From an archaeon (GTDB lineage: Archaea > Nanobdellota > Nanobdellia > Woesearchaeales > GW2011-AR9), in NCBI GenBank assembly GCA_018697095.1, contig JABHSG010000004.1, forward strand, positions 186,001 to 250,000: DNA of 64,000 nucleotides. The letters run 5' to 3'. Positions 52,635 to 61,248 of the stretch are shown here, piece by piece. A program made the translations under genes and the position numbers. The notes beneath the pieces are model-generated. The model ran no database searches, was not told where the DNA came from, and saw nothing but the letters and a program-made list of their open reading frames with translations. The first letter of the stretch is position 1; each line of letters begins with the position of its first letter.

Positions 52635-54713
52635 TTATTTTTTCTTTCGCACAACCTTAACTTTTTTAGCAACGCTAGATTTATTAGAATCCTTAAACTT
52701 CATCTTCCCTCTAGTTTTTTTATCATTAGGGTTATCAGGTAACTTCTCAAAATATTTCTTCTCCTTTCCCTTACCTTCTTGTTGCTCCAAGGCATCCTCA
52801 AGTTGCTTTAATACTCCCCGAAGATCAATTGCTACTTCAAAATTTAATTCTTCAGCAGCCATTCGCATCCTAACATTCACTTCTTTAATTTGTTTTTTCA
52901 AATCAGCAAGAGGTAGATGTTTAATCCCTTTAATTTCACGAGTTTTATCTGGAATTTTTTTAATAATAGTTTTAGGAACAATCCCATATTTTTTATTATA
53001 GGCCATTTGCTTTTTACGCCTATCGCGAGTCAAACCAACAGCAGCCTTAATTGACTTAGTAATTTTATCAGCATAAAGTATCACATGTCCATTAGCGTTA
53101 CGTGCAGCACGTCCAATTGTTTGGATAAGTGAACGCTCATTACGCAAAAATCCTTCTTTATCAGCATCAAGTATAGTCACAAGCGATACCTCTGGCAAAT
53201 CAAGTCCCTCACGAAGTAAATTAATTCCAACAAGTACATCAAACTCTCCTGCACGTAAAGCGCGAATCAATTCAATCCTATCAAGCGACTCAATATCTGA
53301 ATGCATATACCTAACCCTAATATCAGCTTTAGCAAGATAGTTTGTCAAATCTTCAGCCATACGTTTAGTAAGTGTTGTCACCAAAACACGTTCAGGAACT
53401 TTTTTACCAACCCGCAATCTAATTTGCTCAATAATATCTTTTATCTGACCATCAATTGGCTTTATCTCAATTGTCGGATCAAGTAATCCAGTTGGACGAA
53501 TTATCTGCTCCACAACTTGCCCTGATTTTTCAATTTCATAAGCAGCCGGGGTTGCAGAAACAAAAATTGTATTTGTAAAATATTTTTCAAATTCCGCAAA
53601 TTTTAGTGGACGATTATCATACGCGCATGGAAGCCTAAACCCAAAATCAATTAAATTTTTCTTACGTGCTAAATCACCTTTGTACATCGCATGTGATTGA
53701 GGAATACTTTGATGGCTCTCATCAATAATAAACATAAAGTCTTTTGGAAAATAATCTAAAAGTGTAAAAGGTGGTGTCCCTTCTTTTCGTCCTTCAAAAT
53801 GTCTAGAATAATTTTCAATACCTGAACAATATCCCATCTCTTTGATCATTTCTAAGTCATATTTTGTTCGCTGCTTTATTCGCTGCCGTTCTAGTTCCTG
53901 AAGTTTTGGTGCCCAATCATGAAGTTCATCTTTGATATCTTCAATAGCGCCAACAACTTTATCTTCAGAAACAACGAACTGTTTTGCTGGAAATATTGAG
54001 ATTTCATCAACTTTTGAGATGATAGTACCAGTTACTTTGTGACGCAACGTAATTGCATCAGTTTCATCACCAAATAATTCTACTCTAATTATTTCATCAT
54101 CATAAGCTGGCCAGATTTCAAAAGTTTCACCTTTTACTCGAAATTTCCCTGGCTCCATATCTCCCATAGTACGAGTGTACTGCATTTGCACAAGCGATTT
54201 AATTATTTGAAGTCGACTTTTCTTCTCACCTTTAGTAAAAGTTAGTGAAAGGTCACGAAATTCTTTAGGGTCTCCTAAACCATAAATGCAAGAAATTGAA
54301 GAAACTACAATCACATCCTTGCGAGCCAAAAGTGAAGCTGTTGTTTTAAGTCGCATACGACCAATTTCTTCATTAATGGAAGAATCTTTTTCGATGTAAG
54401 TGTCAGTTGTTGGCAAATAAGATTCTGGTTGGTAATAATCATAATAAGAGATGAAATACTCTACGCGATTTTCAGGAAAGAATGCTTTTAATTCCTGATA
54501 CAATTGCGCGGCGAGAGTTTTGTTATGAGCTAAGATTAATGTTGGCTGTTGTACATTTTCAATCAAATTAGCCATGATAAATGTCTTACCTGAGCCAGTA
54601 ATTCCTTGCAGAGTTTGCATAGGGAATTTTTTATAGCCAGCAATTAGTTTTTTGATAGCAGCAGGTTGTCCACCAGCGGGTTTGAATTTAGAATGTAATT
54701 TGAATTTTGGCAT
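52635..54713 (-). CDS. uvrB: Excinuclease ABC subunit B
   Basis: Damage-verifying helicase-like subunit of UvrABC. GITGSGKTFIMA is Walker A; the damage-clasping beta-hairpin is YYDYYQPESYLPTTDTYIEKD-like; FIIDESHQSIPQ is Walker B; and SLIQTIGRAARN is helicase motif VI. The C-terminal UVR motif (VRMRMAAEELNFEVAIDLR) binds UvrC, which is not in the window. The ATG at 54713 is preferred over 54722 because the TATA part of the shared 29-bp element lies 27 nt upstream, as for uvrA. The C-terminus carries a Lys-rich tail. Confidence 0.97.
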   Translation of the reverse strand: MPKFKLHSKFKPAGGQPAAIKKLIAGYKKFPMQTLQGITGSGKTFIMANLIENVQQPTLILAHNKTLAAQLYQELKAFFPENRVEYFISYYDYYQPESYLPTTDTYIEKDSSINEEIGRMRLKTTASLLARKDVIVVSSISCIYGLGDPKEFRDLSLTFTKGEKKSRLQIIKSLVQMQYTRTMGDMEPGKFRVKGETFEIWPAYDDEIIRVELFGDETDAITLRHKVTGTIISKVDEISIFPAKQFVVSEDKVVGAIEDIKDELHDWAPKLQELERQRIKQRTKYDLEMIKEMGYCSGIENYSRHFEGRKEGTPPFTLLDYFPKDFMFIIDESHQSIPQSHAMYKGDLARKKNLIDFGFRLPCAYDNRPLKFAEFEKYFTNTIFVSATPAAYEIEKSGQVVEQIIRPTGLLDPTIEIKPIDGQIKDIIEQIRLRVGKKVPERVLVTTLTKRMAEDLTNYLAKADIRVRYMHSDIESLDRIELIRALRAGEFDVLVGINLLREGLDLPEVSLVTILDADKEGFLRNERSLIQTIGRAARNANGHVILYADKITKSIKAAVGLTRDRRKKQMAYNKKYGIVPKTIIKKIPDKTREIKGIKHLPLADLKKQIKEVNVRMRMAAEELNFEVAIDLRGVLKQLEDALEQQEGKGKEKKYFEKLPDNPNDKKTRGKMKFKDSNKSSVAKKVKVVRKKK

Positions 54714-54736
54714 ACACAGCACTATAAGAACTCACT

Positions 54737-54765
54737 TTTATAAGCGTTTGCAAGGCTTGTCCAGT
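54737..54765 (-). promoter_or_regulatory. uvrB promoter element shared with uvrA
   Basis: On the minus strand: ACTGG-n-CAA, five variable bases, then GCAAAcGCTTATAAA. It has the same length and layout as 46945-46973, with the TATA portion centred 27 nt before the uvrB ATG. Confidence 0.7.
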
Positions 54766-54837
54766 AGCCATCAAAAAATAAGTCAAGAGATAAACTTAAT
54801 TGGAAAACATTATATACTATTTTAAAGAATTAAATCT

Positions 54838-55311
54838 ATGAAACAAAAAAAATTAACTGTTTTAATTAACGATAATTTATATCAAGTATTTTTATTTAGT
54901 TCTGCTTGTACAATACCAATTAGTTTTGCAACTCATTCTTGGTTTGTAATTTCGAAAAAAGGAGAACTTTCAAGATGGGAAATTTTAATGATTCCAAGAG
55001 GTAATGAAACTTCATGGAAGCATTTACATTTAAATTTTTTTCCAACTACCTCTGGGATTAATATTTTACCATTTACAAAGCATAAATGGACTGGAAAATT
55101 ATTAGGATATGTTGAAGGTAACAGTAAATCTTATGTTAAAAGAATGGTTGAATTAATTGAAAGTTCTCCTGAAAAATATTCTTTTAATAATAGATATTCA
55201 CTTTTAGGCCCAAATAGTAATTCCTATATTCAATGGGTTTTAAATCAATTCCCAGAATCTAAATTAAAATTGCCTATTAATTCTTTTGGTAAAGGTTATA
55301 AATTTAAATAA
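54838..55311 (+). CDS. DUF3750-like protein
   Basis: A 157-residue protein that resembles DUF3750: FATHSWFVISKKGELSRWEI near the N-terminus and LLGPNSNSYIQWVLNQFPESKLKLPINSFGKGY at the C-terminus match the family's H-x-W and GPNSNTFV-W patterns. No signal peptide is visible. The family's role is unknown. CATTATATAC at 54808-54817 is centred 25 nt before the ATG. It is divergent from uvrB, and the two promoters lie about 50 bp apart. Confidence 0.68.
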   Translation: MKQKKLTVLINDNLYQVFLFSSACTIPISFATHSWFVISKKGELSRWEILMIPRGNETSWKHLHLNFFPTTSGINILPFTKHKWTGKLLGYVEGNSKSYVKRMVELIESSPEKYSFNNRYSLLGPNSNSYIQWVLNQFPESKLKLPINSFGKGYKFK

Positions 55312-55451
55312 AAATCGTTTTTAATTATAATCTCACTTTTCTAGGAAATTCCAAAAAAACCGTTCATTTCACTTACTAATTGTTCATACGAAATTCCAAA
55401 CTAACACAGGGTTAAAATAAAGATTTTTCTGGTAAGAAATTGAAAAAAGGT

Positions 55452-55464
55452 AAAAAAAAAAAAA
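55452..55464 (-). terminator. Oligo-T terminator of the cold-shock operon
   Basis: Thirteen A on the plus strand, so a T13 run on the minus strand, lies about 45 nt after the cold-shock gene stop. A second T-tract (AATTTTTTTTA on the plus strand) lies between. Archaeal polymerases terminate at such runs without a hairpin. Confidence 0.45.
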
Positions 55465-55509
55465 TGAATATGAATTTTTTTTAGTAATCTGAGTTATAGA
55501 TCTTGAGAT

Positions 55510-55707
55510 TTATTCTTCGCTTTTACTAACATTCACAGCTTTTGGACCACGGTCGCCTTGTTCAACGTCAAAATCGACAGCGTCGTTTTCGTTTAAAGCT
55601 ACTCCGTCTTTTAAGCCAGTTTGATGTACGAAATATTCGTTTTCATCTTCTCCAGCAATAAATCCAAATCCTTTACTATGGTTAAAAAATTTTACAGTTC
55701 CTTTCAT
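55510..55707 (-). CDS. Cold-shock domain protein
   Basis: A 65-residue CspA-like nucleic-acid-binding protein: GTVKFFNHSKGFGFI (RNP1) and EYFVHQTGL (RNP2-like) are conserved, as is DAVDFDVEQGDRGPKAVNV at the end. It acts as an RNA chaperone. A perfect GGAGGTGG ribosome site precedes the ATG, and that ATG overlaps the stop of the small zinc-ribbon gene, which suggests coupled translation. Csp genes are bacterial in origin and are found in scattered archaea. Confidence 0.95.
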   Translation of the reverse strand: MKGTVKFFNHSKGFGFIAGEDENEYFVHQTGLKDGVALNENDAVDFDVEQGDRGPKAVNVSKSEE

Positions 55708-55844
55708 TCTTCCACCTCCTTTTCTTTTTCATCATTAAATCTCTTCTGACAAGAATCACAATAATTTTTCTTAGATTCGCCTTTATTCACTACGTATCTA
55801 ACTTTACATGACCTACAGTACTTCACAATTTTATATTCTACCAC
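55704..55844 (-). CDS. 46-residue zinc-ribbon protein upstream of the cold-shock gene
   Basis: A short frame, translated by hand from the GTG at 55844: YCRSCKVRY at residues 9-17 and YCDSCQKRF at 28-36 give two CxxC knuckles 15 residues apart, a zinc ribbon, followed by an acidic/Lys tail (NDEKEKEVEE). GGTGA lies 5 nt before the start. The stop TGA shares four bases with the cold-shock ATG (ATGA). TTTATATG at 55872-55879 is the likely TATA box. It is too short to appear in most gene lists but well supported by motif, ribosome site and overlap. Confidence 0.75.
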   Translation of the reverse strand: MVEYKIVKYCRSCKVRYVVNKGESKKNYCDSCQKRFNDEKEKEVEE

Positions 55845-55948
55845 ATAATTCACCAGTCTTTCAATTAAGCATTTATATGTAAATTCTACTGATTCCTTTT
55901 TTAAAGCCTTCTATTTATTTTGAATTTTTACCAATTTGAGCTTAAATC

Positions 55949-56596
55949 CTATTTTTCTACTTTTTTTAGTTTCCAAAGCCCAACTTGAGTATATTCTATT
56001 CTTTTCTTGTGATGCTTCATTGTTTTTGGTAAAGAAAACTTGAATTCCTGCAAACTCTCAATTCTAAACTCATAATCCTTTGAAATAGCCACTACAAATT
56101 TTTCAGTAGTAATTTTATGCATAGAATAAACCAAAGGGGCAATTTTAAAGGCAGTTTCTAAAAATAACTTATCAATATGCTTTTGTTTGGTACCAAAAGG
56201 AGGATTCTGAACAACACAATCAACTTTTAGGTCAAATTCTTGAACATCCACATTATGAAACACAGCTTCCCCTAATCCAGCATTATTATGTTTAGCTAAG
56301 TCTTCTATAAATTTTAAATTTTCTTTTGCTGTGATTATAGTTTTTTCATCAATATCAACAAAATGAACCTTCTTTGCTCCCATTAGAAGTAAACCAAGTC
56401 CTAATATCCCTGGACCTGCCGCCAAATCCGCAAAAACCTTCCCTTCAACCTCACCTTGCATATGCATGCTCCAAATCCAAGAGGCAGCGATCCCAGCAGG
56501 CGTTTGATACTGCTCAAGGGAAGCACTTGGGTTCTCAAACCCAGAAAGTCTTTGTAGAACCATTTCTAGCTGCTTTTGCGATGGAATAAACGTCAT
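55949..56596 (-). CDS. METTL5-like RNA N6-adenine methyltransferase
   Basis: A 215-residue methyltransferase. SLEQYQTP is the family's N-terminal motif; FADLAAGPGILGLGLLLMGAKKVHFVDID is motif I with the acidic end of strand 2; VVQNPPFGTKQKHID carries the NPPF catalytic motif for adenine-N6 and, with the motifs around it, matches the METTL5 branch that modifies rRNA in eukaryotes. Assignment to rRNA in this organism is inference. Confidence 0.88.
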   Translation of the reverse strand: MTFIPSQKQLEMVLQRLSGFENPSASLEQYQTPAGIAASWIWSMHMQGEVEGKVFADLAAGPGILGLGLLLMGAKKVHFVDIDEKTIITAKENLKFIEDLAKHNNAGLGEAVFHNVDVQEFDLKVDCVVQNPPFGTKQKHIDKLFLETAFKIAPLVYSMHKITTEKFVVAISKDYEFRIESLQEFKFSLPKTMKHHKKRIEYTQVGLWKLKKVEK

Positions 56597-56647
56597 TGTT
56601 GTTAATTATCTGATATATTTTATAAGATTGTCTGCTTTTTTAAGAAT

Positions 56648-57286
56648 ATGCATAAAGTACAATTCAAAATTTATCATGATGTTTGTTGGGGTTCTGATAT
56701 TGGAGTTAAATTTCCTGAATTTCTACTTTCTTCTGTTGATTGTAGATGGGTAGATGGTGATGTTGTACATATCTTACTTGCCCAAGGTGATTCTAAAAAA
56801 TTTTTAGAAATAGTGAAATATTTACAATCACGCTCTGATGTACTTACTTTAGAAAAATTAAGTGAAAGTACAAATCGCCTATATCTTCGAGTTAGTGCAA
56901 AAAAGGATGAACACACGAGTCAATTTTCCGATATGTTCTTTGAGCATGCTTGTTTTCTTATAGCCCCAACACGTTTTGAAGAAAAACATGAAATCTGGAC
57001 TTTAGGAAGTTCTAATAGAGAAAATATTTCCTTAGTTTATGAAAAATTAAAAAAGAACCATCCTGTGAGTATTAGTTACCTTAAAGAAGATTCTTTTAAT
57101 GTCTTACTCACACAAAAACAACAAGAAATTCTTAATTACGCAAAACATTTCGGATATTATGAATGGCCACGCCAAAATTCAATCACTAACATTTGTTCGA
57201 TGATCAACATTCCTAAAACTGTTTTTTTATCTCATCTTCGTAAAGCAGAGAAAAAGATAATGTCACAATTTTTACAAGATTCTTAA
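56648..57286 (+). CDS. HTH protein of the bat type
   Basis: A 212-residue regulator. The C-terminal 55 residues are the HTH_10 (bacterio-opsin activator) domain: TQKQQEILNYAKHFGYYEWPRQNS, then CSMINIPKTVFLSHLRKAEKKI. The N-terminal domain (residues 1-155, with HDVCWGSDIGVKFPE and related strands) resembles the ligand-binding-like region seen in other short bat-type proteins. Its target is unknown. TTTTATAAG is centred 27 nt before the ATG. Confidence 0.85.
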   Translation: MHKVQFKIYHDVCWGSDIGVKFPEFLLSSVDCRWVDGDVVHILLAQGDSKKFLEIVKYLQSRSDVLTLEKLSESTNRLYLRVSAKKDEHTSQFSDMFFEHACFLIAPTRFEEKHEIWTLGSSNRENISLVYEKLKKNHPVSISYLKEDSFNVLLTQKQQEILNYAKHFGYYEWPRQNSITNICSMINIPKTVFLSHLRKAEKKIMSQFLQDS

Positions 57287-57339
57287 GTAGACTATAGTCT
57301 AGTAAAAATTTATGCTAAAAAAAGTTTCTATCCATTTTC

Positions 57340-57762
57340 ATGGAATATATAGAACCAAAATACAAACTTGTAGCTGTGCTGAATAAAAAAATAGAAATTG
57401 GTCGCGCAATGAATGCTCTTGCTCATATGGCTGTTGGAATTGGCGGAAGCACCAAGAGTAATTTACTTCGTTTACAAGATTACCATGATGCTGATGGAGA
57501 GAAACATCCAAGCATTTCTGATATCCCTTTTATCGTACTTCGTGCAAATTCATCACAGATACAAAAACTTAGAGAAATTGCAAAAGCAGAAAGTTTTTTG
57601 TTTACAAATTTCACTGATACGATGCTTGGTGAAACGTACGTCGATCAGCATGCAAAGACTTCTTTGACTAAAGCAGAAGATTTGCAGTATTTTGGCATTT
57701 GTTTGTTTGGTGAATCGAAGAAAGTAAGTAAAATTACCAGAAAATTTTCATTGTACAGGTGA
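57340..57762 (+). CDS. DUF2000 family protein
   Basis: A 140-residue protein with the DUF2000 pattern: YKLVAVLNKKIEIGRAMNALAHMAVGIGG at the start, FIVLRANSSQIQKLREIAK, TNFTDTMLGETYVDQ and ICLFGES. The fold is related to peptidyl-tRNA hydrolase 2, but activity is not established. Its TGA stop overlaps a GTG of the next gene, and GGTGA at 57758-57762 serves that gene's ATG. Confidence 0.82.
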   Translation: MEYIEPKYKLVAVLNKKIEIGRAMNALAHMAVGIGGSTKSNLLRLQDYHDADGEKHPSISDIPFIVLRANSSQIQKLREIAKAESFLFTNFTDTMLGETYVDQHAKTSLTKAEDLQYFGICLFGESKKVSKITRKFSLYR

Positions 57763-57767
57763 TTTTG

Positions 57768-58475
57768 ATGTTTGATGGCTCTACAATTGAAAAACGTCGC
57801 GCGGCAGCAATACACAAAGCTGCAAAACTTGGTTTTATGTTAAAATCCAAAATCCCAGGGATTGCAAATTGGTATCGCGAAGGTTTTTTTATTCGTGAGA
57901 TTGAAGAAGAATTTGGAATTGAAACTGATTATAATGTTTCGCCTTCTGTTGCTAAGCAAGCTGTTCGTTATGCTATCGTGGGATTTCCAGGTGGATTTAA
58001 AGTTGCAGCTTACACTGGTTTGATAAGTGATAAAATCGAATTAAATCAATTGTTAACTGAACACAAACTACGAAATAGTAAAGAAACTGGTCAACGAGTA
58101 GTTCAAGAAAAAATTGGTATCCATGGAAAAAGTTTAGAGCAGAGGGCAGCATATTCATCTATCGCGGGAAAAGTAGGTGGTGCAGTTTCTCGCGATAAGG
58201 GAGTTGGAATACATAGCTATGGTCTTAAAGAAAGAGTAAAAAATGCACATAAATCTCACATTGCAAGAGGTTTAATGCCTTGGTCAGATAAAGAGGCAAT
58301 CAGTTTGCAAGAGATGGTACAATCAACTGCATCTGTTAGCTCTTCTTGGAAAGAAAGATCTTCACTCATTGCTCAAGGATTGAATGAAAAATATCACAGT
58401 GGTGAATCAGTACGTTCTGCTAATGCTGTTCGTGCTAAATACAGATCAGTTAATAATGATAATAATAACAAGTAG
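57768..58475 (+). CDS. Hypothetical protein with possible DNA-binding C-terminus
   Basis: A 235-residue protein of unknown family, translationally coupled to DUF2000: GGTGA lies 5 nt before the ATG at 57768. The start RRAAAIHKAAKLGF and the middle AAYSSIAGKVGGAVSRDKGVG resemble the short HTH/NUMOD-like elements seen near homing endonucleases. The end, PWSDKEAISLQEMVQS then WKERSSLIAQGLNEKY and SANAVRAKYR, is Myb/SANT-like in spacing of Trp and basic residues. The resemblance is weak, so no function is assigned. Confidence 0.6.
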   Translation: MFDGSTIEKRRAAAIHKAAKLGFMLKSKIPGIANWYREGFFIREIEEEFGIETDYNVSPSVAKQAVRYAIVGFPGGFKVAAYTGLISDKIELNQLLTEHKLRNSKETGQRVVQEKIGIHGKSLEQRAAYSSIAGKVGGAVSRDKGVGIHSYGLKERVKNAHKSHIARGLMPWSDKEAISLQEMVQSTASVSSSWKERSSLIAQGLNEKYHSGESVRSANAVRAKYRSVNNDNNNK

Positions 58476-58485
58476 TTTTTATTTT

Positions 58486-59772
58486 TCAATACCCATTCAT
58501 AAGTTTCCAAAAGAAATATTTGTAATACTTATCTCTAGCATGCCAGGCTACTGGCTCTTTAAAGAAAATCGGACCAGCTTGCGCAAGTGCCATTTTAGTT
58601 CCAAGTTCAACAAACCATCCTTTACTTTTGTAATTAAATTCTTTAAGTTTAATTGGCACATTCAAACCTAATTTTTTGTTTTTAATCATTACAAACATAT
58701 TCTCAGATGCAAATTCCGCTTGCCTTGATGCAACTTGCGCAGTTGGGGGATAATAAGTTTTTCTTACTCTCACTGATTCCATTTTGCCACCATTTTTTTT
58801 CTTCTTAGAACTTTTCTTTTTCGAAATATCTTCAAGAAGTGTACAATCACCAGCCGCAAAAACTTCTGGAAACTTAAGTGGATAAACCTGCATACTTCTT
58901 TGAACCCTAATGTGGCCTGAATCTTCAACAACATTTGGAACTGTTAAAATCACATTAGGTGTAACACCTGCTGTCCAAATACAAATTTGCGAAGACACTT
59001 TTTTTCCAGAAACCAAATCAACATGCGCCCTATGTACTTCCTTAACTCTTTCTTTACTATGAAAAAATATTTTCTTCTTATTAGCTAAACTAGTAGACTT
59101 TTTTTGAAAATACGAAGGCAACTTTTTTAGCATGAATTCGCCACTATCAACTATATGCACCTTGATATTCTCTTTCAAACTCTTTCCTTCTTTTTTTCTT
59201 TGTTTATTAGCAGCTTTAATAGCATCAGTAATAGAAAAAGCAAGCTCAACACCAGTAGGACCAGCCCCAGCAATTGTAATGTTTAAATCTTCATCAGACT
59301 CTGAATTAAGATGCGAGAAGATTTCCAGTTTTAATTTTTGAGCGTCTGGATATTCTTTGTAGGGAAAACAAAATTTCTTAGCACCTTTAATGCCCCAAAA
59401 ATTAGTACTAGCTCCTTGCGCCAAAAGCAGATAATCATAATCAATGATTTGTCCTTTTTTCAAATTTAATTTAGAAATTATTCGATCAACTGTGATCTGT
59501 TTAGAATTCAAATTTATTTCTTTAGCACTTGCTTTGATTACATGAATTCGTTCATGATCTTTAAAAATAGATTTTGGTTTGATCATATACTTTTCTTTTG
59601 TAACGCCTGTAATTAACTCTGTAAGCCTTGGCGTAAATACAAAATTAGGATTTGGATCAATTAAAAAAAATTCAACATTTTTGTTTGACTTTAGTTTGCT
59701 ATTTAGATAATGCAAAGCAGTCATCCCAGCAACTCCTGACCCAACAATTGCTATTCGAATAGATTTGCTCAT
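58486..59772 (-). CDS. ndh: Type II NADH dehydrogenase-like FAD oxidoreductase
   Basis: A 428-residue two-dinucleotide-fold flavoprotein: IVGSGVAGMTALHYL (FAD), LTIAGAGPTGVELAFSI-type motif (NAD; written here as ITIAGAGPTG), CIWTAGVTPNVIL and VFAAGDCTLL. PPTAQVASRQAEFASENM matches the quinone-side helix of NDH-2 enzymes. It oxidises NADH and passes electrons to a membrane quinone or another acceptor; no quinone synthesis genes are visible, so the acceptor is uncertain. TTTATAAAT lies about 25 nt upstream of the ATG. Confidence 0.87.
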   Translation of the reverse strand: MSKSIRIAIVGSGVAGMTALHYLNSKLKSNKNVEFFLIDPNPNFVFTPRLTELITGVTKEKYMIKPKSIFKDHERIHVIKASAKEINLNSKQITVDRIISKLNLKKGQIIDYDYLLLAQGASTNFWGIKGAKKFCFPYKEYPDAQKLKLEIFSHLNSESDEDLNITIAGAGPTGVELAFSITDAIKAANKQRKKEGKSLKENIKVHIVDSGEFMLKKLPSYFQKKSTSLANKKKIFFHSKERVKEVHRAHVDLVSGKKVSSQICIWTAGVTPNVILTVPNVVEDSGHIRVQRSMQVYPLKFPEVFAAGDCTLLEDISKKKSSKKKKNGGKMESVRVRKTYYPPTAQVASRQAEFASENMFVMIKNKKLGLNVPIKLKEFNYKSKGWFVELGTKMALAQAGPIFFKEPVAWHARDKYYKYFFWKLMNGY

Positions 59773-59894
59773 AAAATAATTCTATTTTTTTTATTTATAA
59801 ATTATTGTTTTAACTACTTTAAATAAAATACATGCCAGCAATTAACTATTACAATGTGATTATCTAAACTGTCACATTTGTGTACTAACGAAAT

Positions 59895-59904
59895 CTATAT
59901 AAAC
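59895..59904 (+). promoter_or_regulatory. TATA box of the coiled-coil winged-helix gene
   Basis: CTATATAAAC, about 29 nt before the GTG at 59928. It excludes the upstream in-frame TTG at 59910 as the start. Confidence 0.5.
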
Positions 59905-59927
59905 TAAATTTGCACCATTATCCTTGG

Positions 59928-60455
59928 GTGGTAGAAAAGTCAAAGCGCAAGCTTTGGCATACAAACTTCATGTTAGTAGAGGTTAAGAACGGTGTTAAAG
60001 CAGTGGTAAAAACAATCAACGAATTTTCTAAAGTTAAGCAAGCTATCGAAGAGCATTTGCTAGCAATAAACGAGAACAGCTCAGAAATCACTGCACTTTT
60101 TGATTACCTTCAAGATGTAGAAGGCAAAATGGATCGCCTGTCTGCACGTCTGGACTCATTACAATTATCTCACTCTTGTGAAAAATACGAAGTATCCCCA
60201 CTAGGCTCAATGGAAAGAAAAGTTTTCGAGCTTCTATACACTAGTGCAGGAAGACTTAGTTACACTAAACTTGCAGAGAATATTGGACTTAGTGTTAGTG
60301 AAGTTTCTTCAATTCTAAGTTCCCTAGTTTCAAAAGGTGTCGTTCTCTCAAGACAACTTCTACATAAGCAAATGTTAGTATCACTTGACCCCAGATTCAA
60401 AGATCTACAAGCAAAAGAAAATTTAGTTAACTTGTCCCTTGACACTTTTTTTTAA
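59928..60455 (+). CDS. Coiled-coil winged-helix DNA-binding protein
   Basis: A regulator-like protein of about 175 residues. After a basic start comes a coiled coil (VKAVVKTINEFSKVKQAIEEH, YLQDVEGKMDRLSARLDSL), then a MarR/IclR-like winged helix (MERKVFELLYTSAGRLSYTKLAENIGLSVSEVSSIL, SSLVSKGVVLSRQL). The start is uncertain: GTG at 59928 is close to the predicted transcript start, and ATG at 59970 is an alternative. It is followed at 60547 by a pilin-like gene on the same strand. Confidence 0.68.
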   Translation: MVEKSKRKLWHTNFMLVEVKNGVKAVVKTINEFSKVKQAIEEHLLAINENSSEITALFDYLQDVEGKMDRLSARLDSLQLSHSCEKYEVSPLGSMERKVFELLYTSAGRLSYTKLAENIGLSVSEVSSILSSLVSKGVVLSRQLLHKQMLVSLDPRFKDLQAKENLVNLSLDTFF

Positions 60456-60546
60456 GCCAACATTCTAAAAATCAAATACCTTCTTCCAACACCTATAAAA
60501 TAATCAACGCAAAATATATAAGGGGGTTTTTGTTTATTTACCTACG

Positions 60547-61134
60547 ATGGCCAAACTGTTCAATACTAGATCCAATTCTTTTTTATTTAATCGTAAAGCA
60601 TCAATTAATTTAGCTATGAATACCATCGTTATGATAATCATTGGGCTTGTAATTTTAACCAGTGGAATTATTCTAATGCAAAGCTTCATCTCAGGCGCTG
60701 ATGAAATCAAAGAAAATCTTGATTCCCAAACTGAAGCTGAGCTTGAAAGATTATTAGTTGGCCAAGGTAAAAAAGTTGCTCTGCCACTTCACACTGCTTC
60801 ATTAGAAGCTGGAGAAAGCCATGTTTTTGGCCTAGGTATATTAAATCTTGAATCCGCAACATACGGAGACCAATTTAGTTTAGATGTAACTTTTTCAAAA
60901 CTATTATCAGAAGAGAATGAAATAATCTCAATAGACTCAAGTATTCCTGAATCATGGCTTCTTTTTGACAATGGCCCATTTTACATTCCTGAAAATGAAC
61001 ATTATAGTGAAGGAATATATATTGGAGTTCCAGAAGACGCTAAAAAAGGCACATACATTTTCAACGTTTATGTTTATGATGAATGGAGTCAACGTTACGA
61101 TAGCGTAAAAAAGATTTATGTTGTAGTTGATTAA
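60547..61134 (+). CDS. Type IV pilin-like membrane protein
   Basis: A 195-residue protein. The N-terminal KASINLAMNTIVMIIIGLVILTSG is the pattern of archaeal type IV pilin-like proteins: a short basic leader, a possible class III cleavage site and a long hydrophobic alpha-1 stem. The rest is a globular beta-rich extracytoplasmic domain ending in YDSVKKIYVVV. It may form a pilus or anchor a surface structure. AAATATATAAG (60512-60521) lies about 30 nt before the ATG. Confidence 0.72.
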   Translation: MAKLFNTRSNSFLFNRKASINLAMNTIVMIIIGLVILTSGIILMQSFISGADEIKENLDSQTEAELERLLVGQGKKVALPLHTASLEAGESHVFGLGILNLESATYGDQFSLDVTFSKLLSEENEIISIDSSIPESWLLFDNGPFYIPENEHYSEGIYIGVPEDAKKGTYIFNVYVYDEWSQRYDSVKKIYVVVD

Positions 61135-61217
61135 ATTGATCCATACAATAAATATTCTTAAAAAAATTATAACAGCTTTAATTTTAAACTAAAAAACAAA
61201 GCACTTCCCTAAGCAAG

Positions 61218-61225
61218 TTTTATAA
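61218..61225 (+). promoter_or_regulatory. TATA box of the 33-residue microprotein gene
   Basis: TTTATAAG, centred 28 nt before the ATG at 61249, the same spacing as for larger genes in this window. Confidence 0.5.
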
Positions 61226-61248
61226 GAGAACTTACTCTTTTACTCCCT

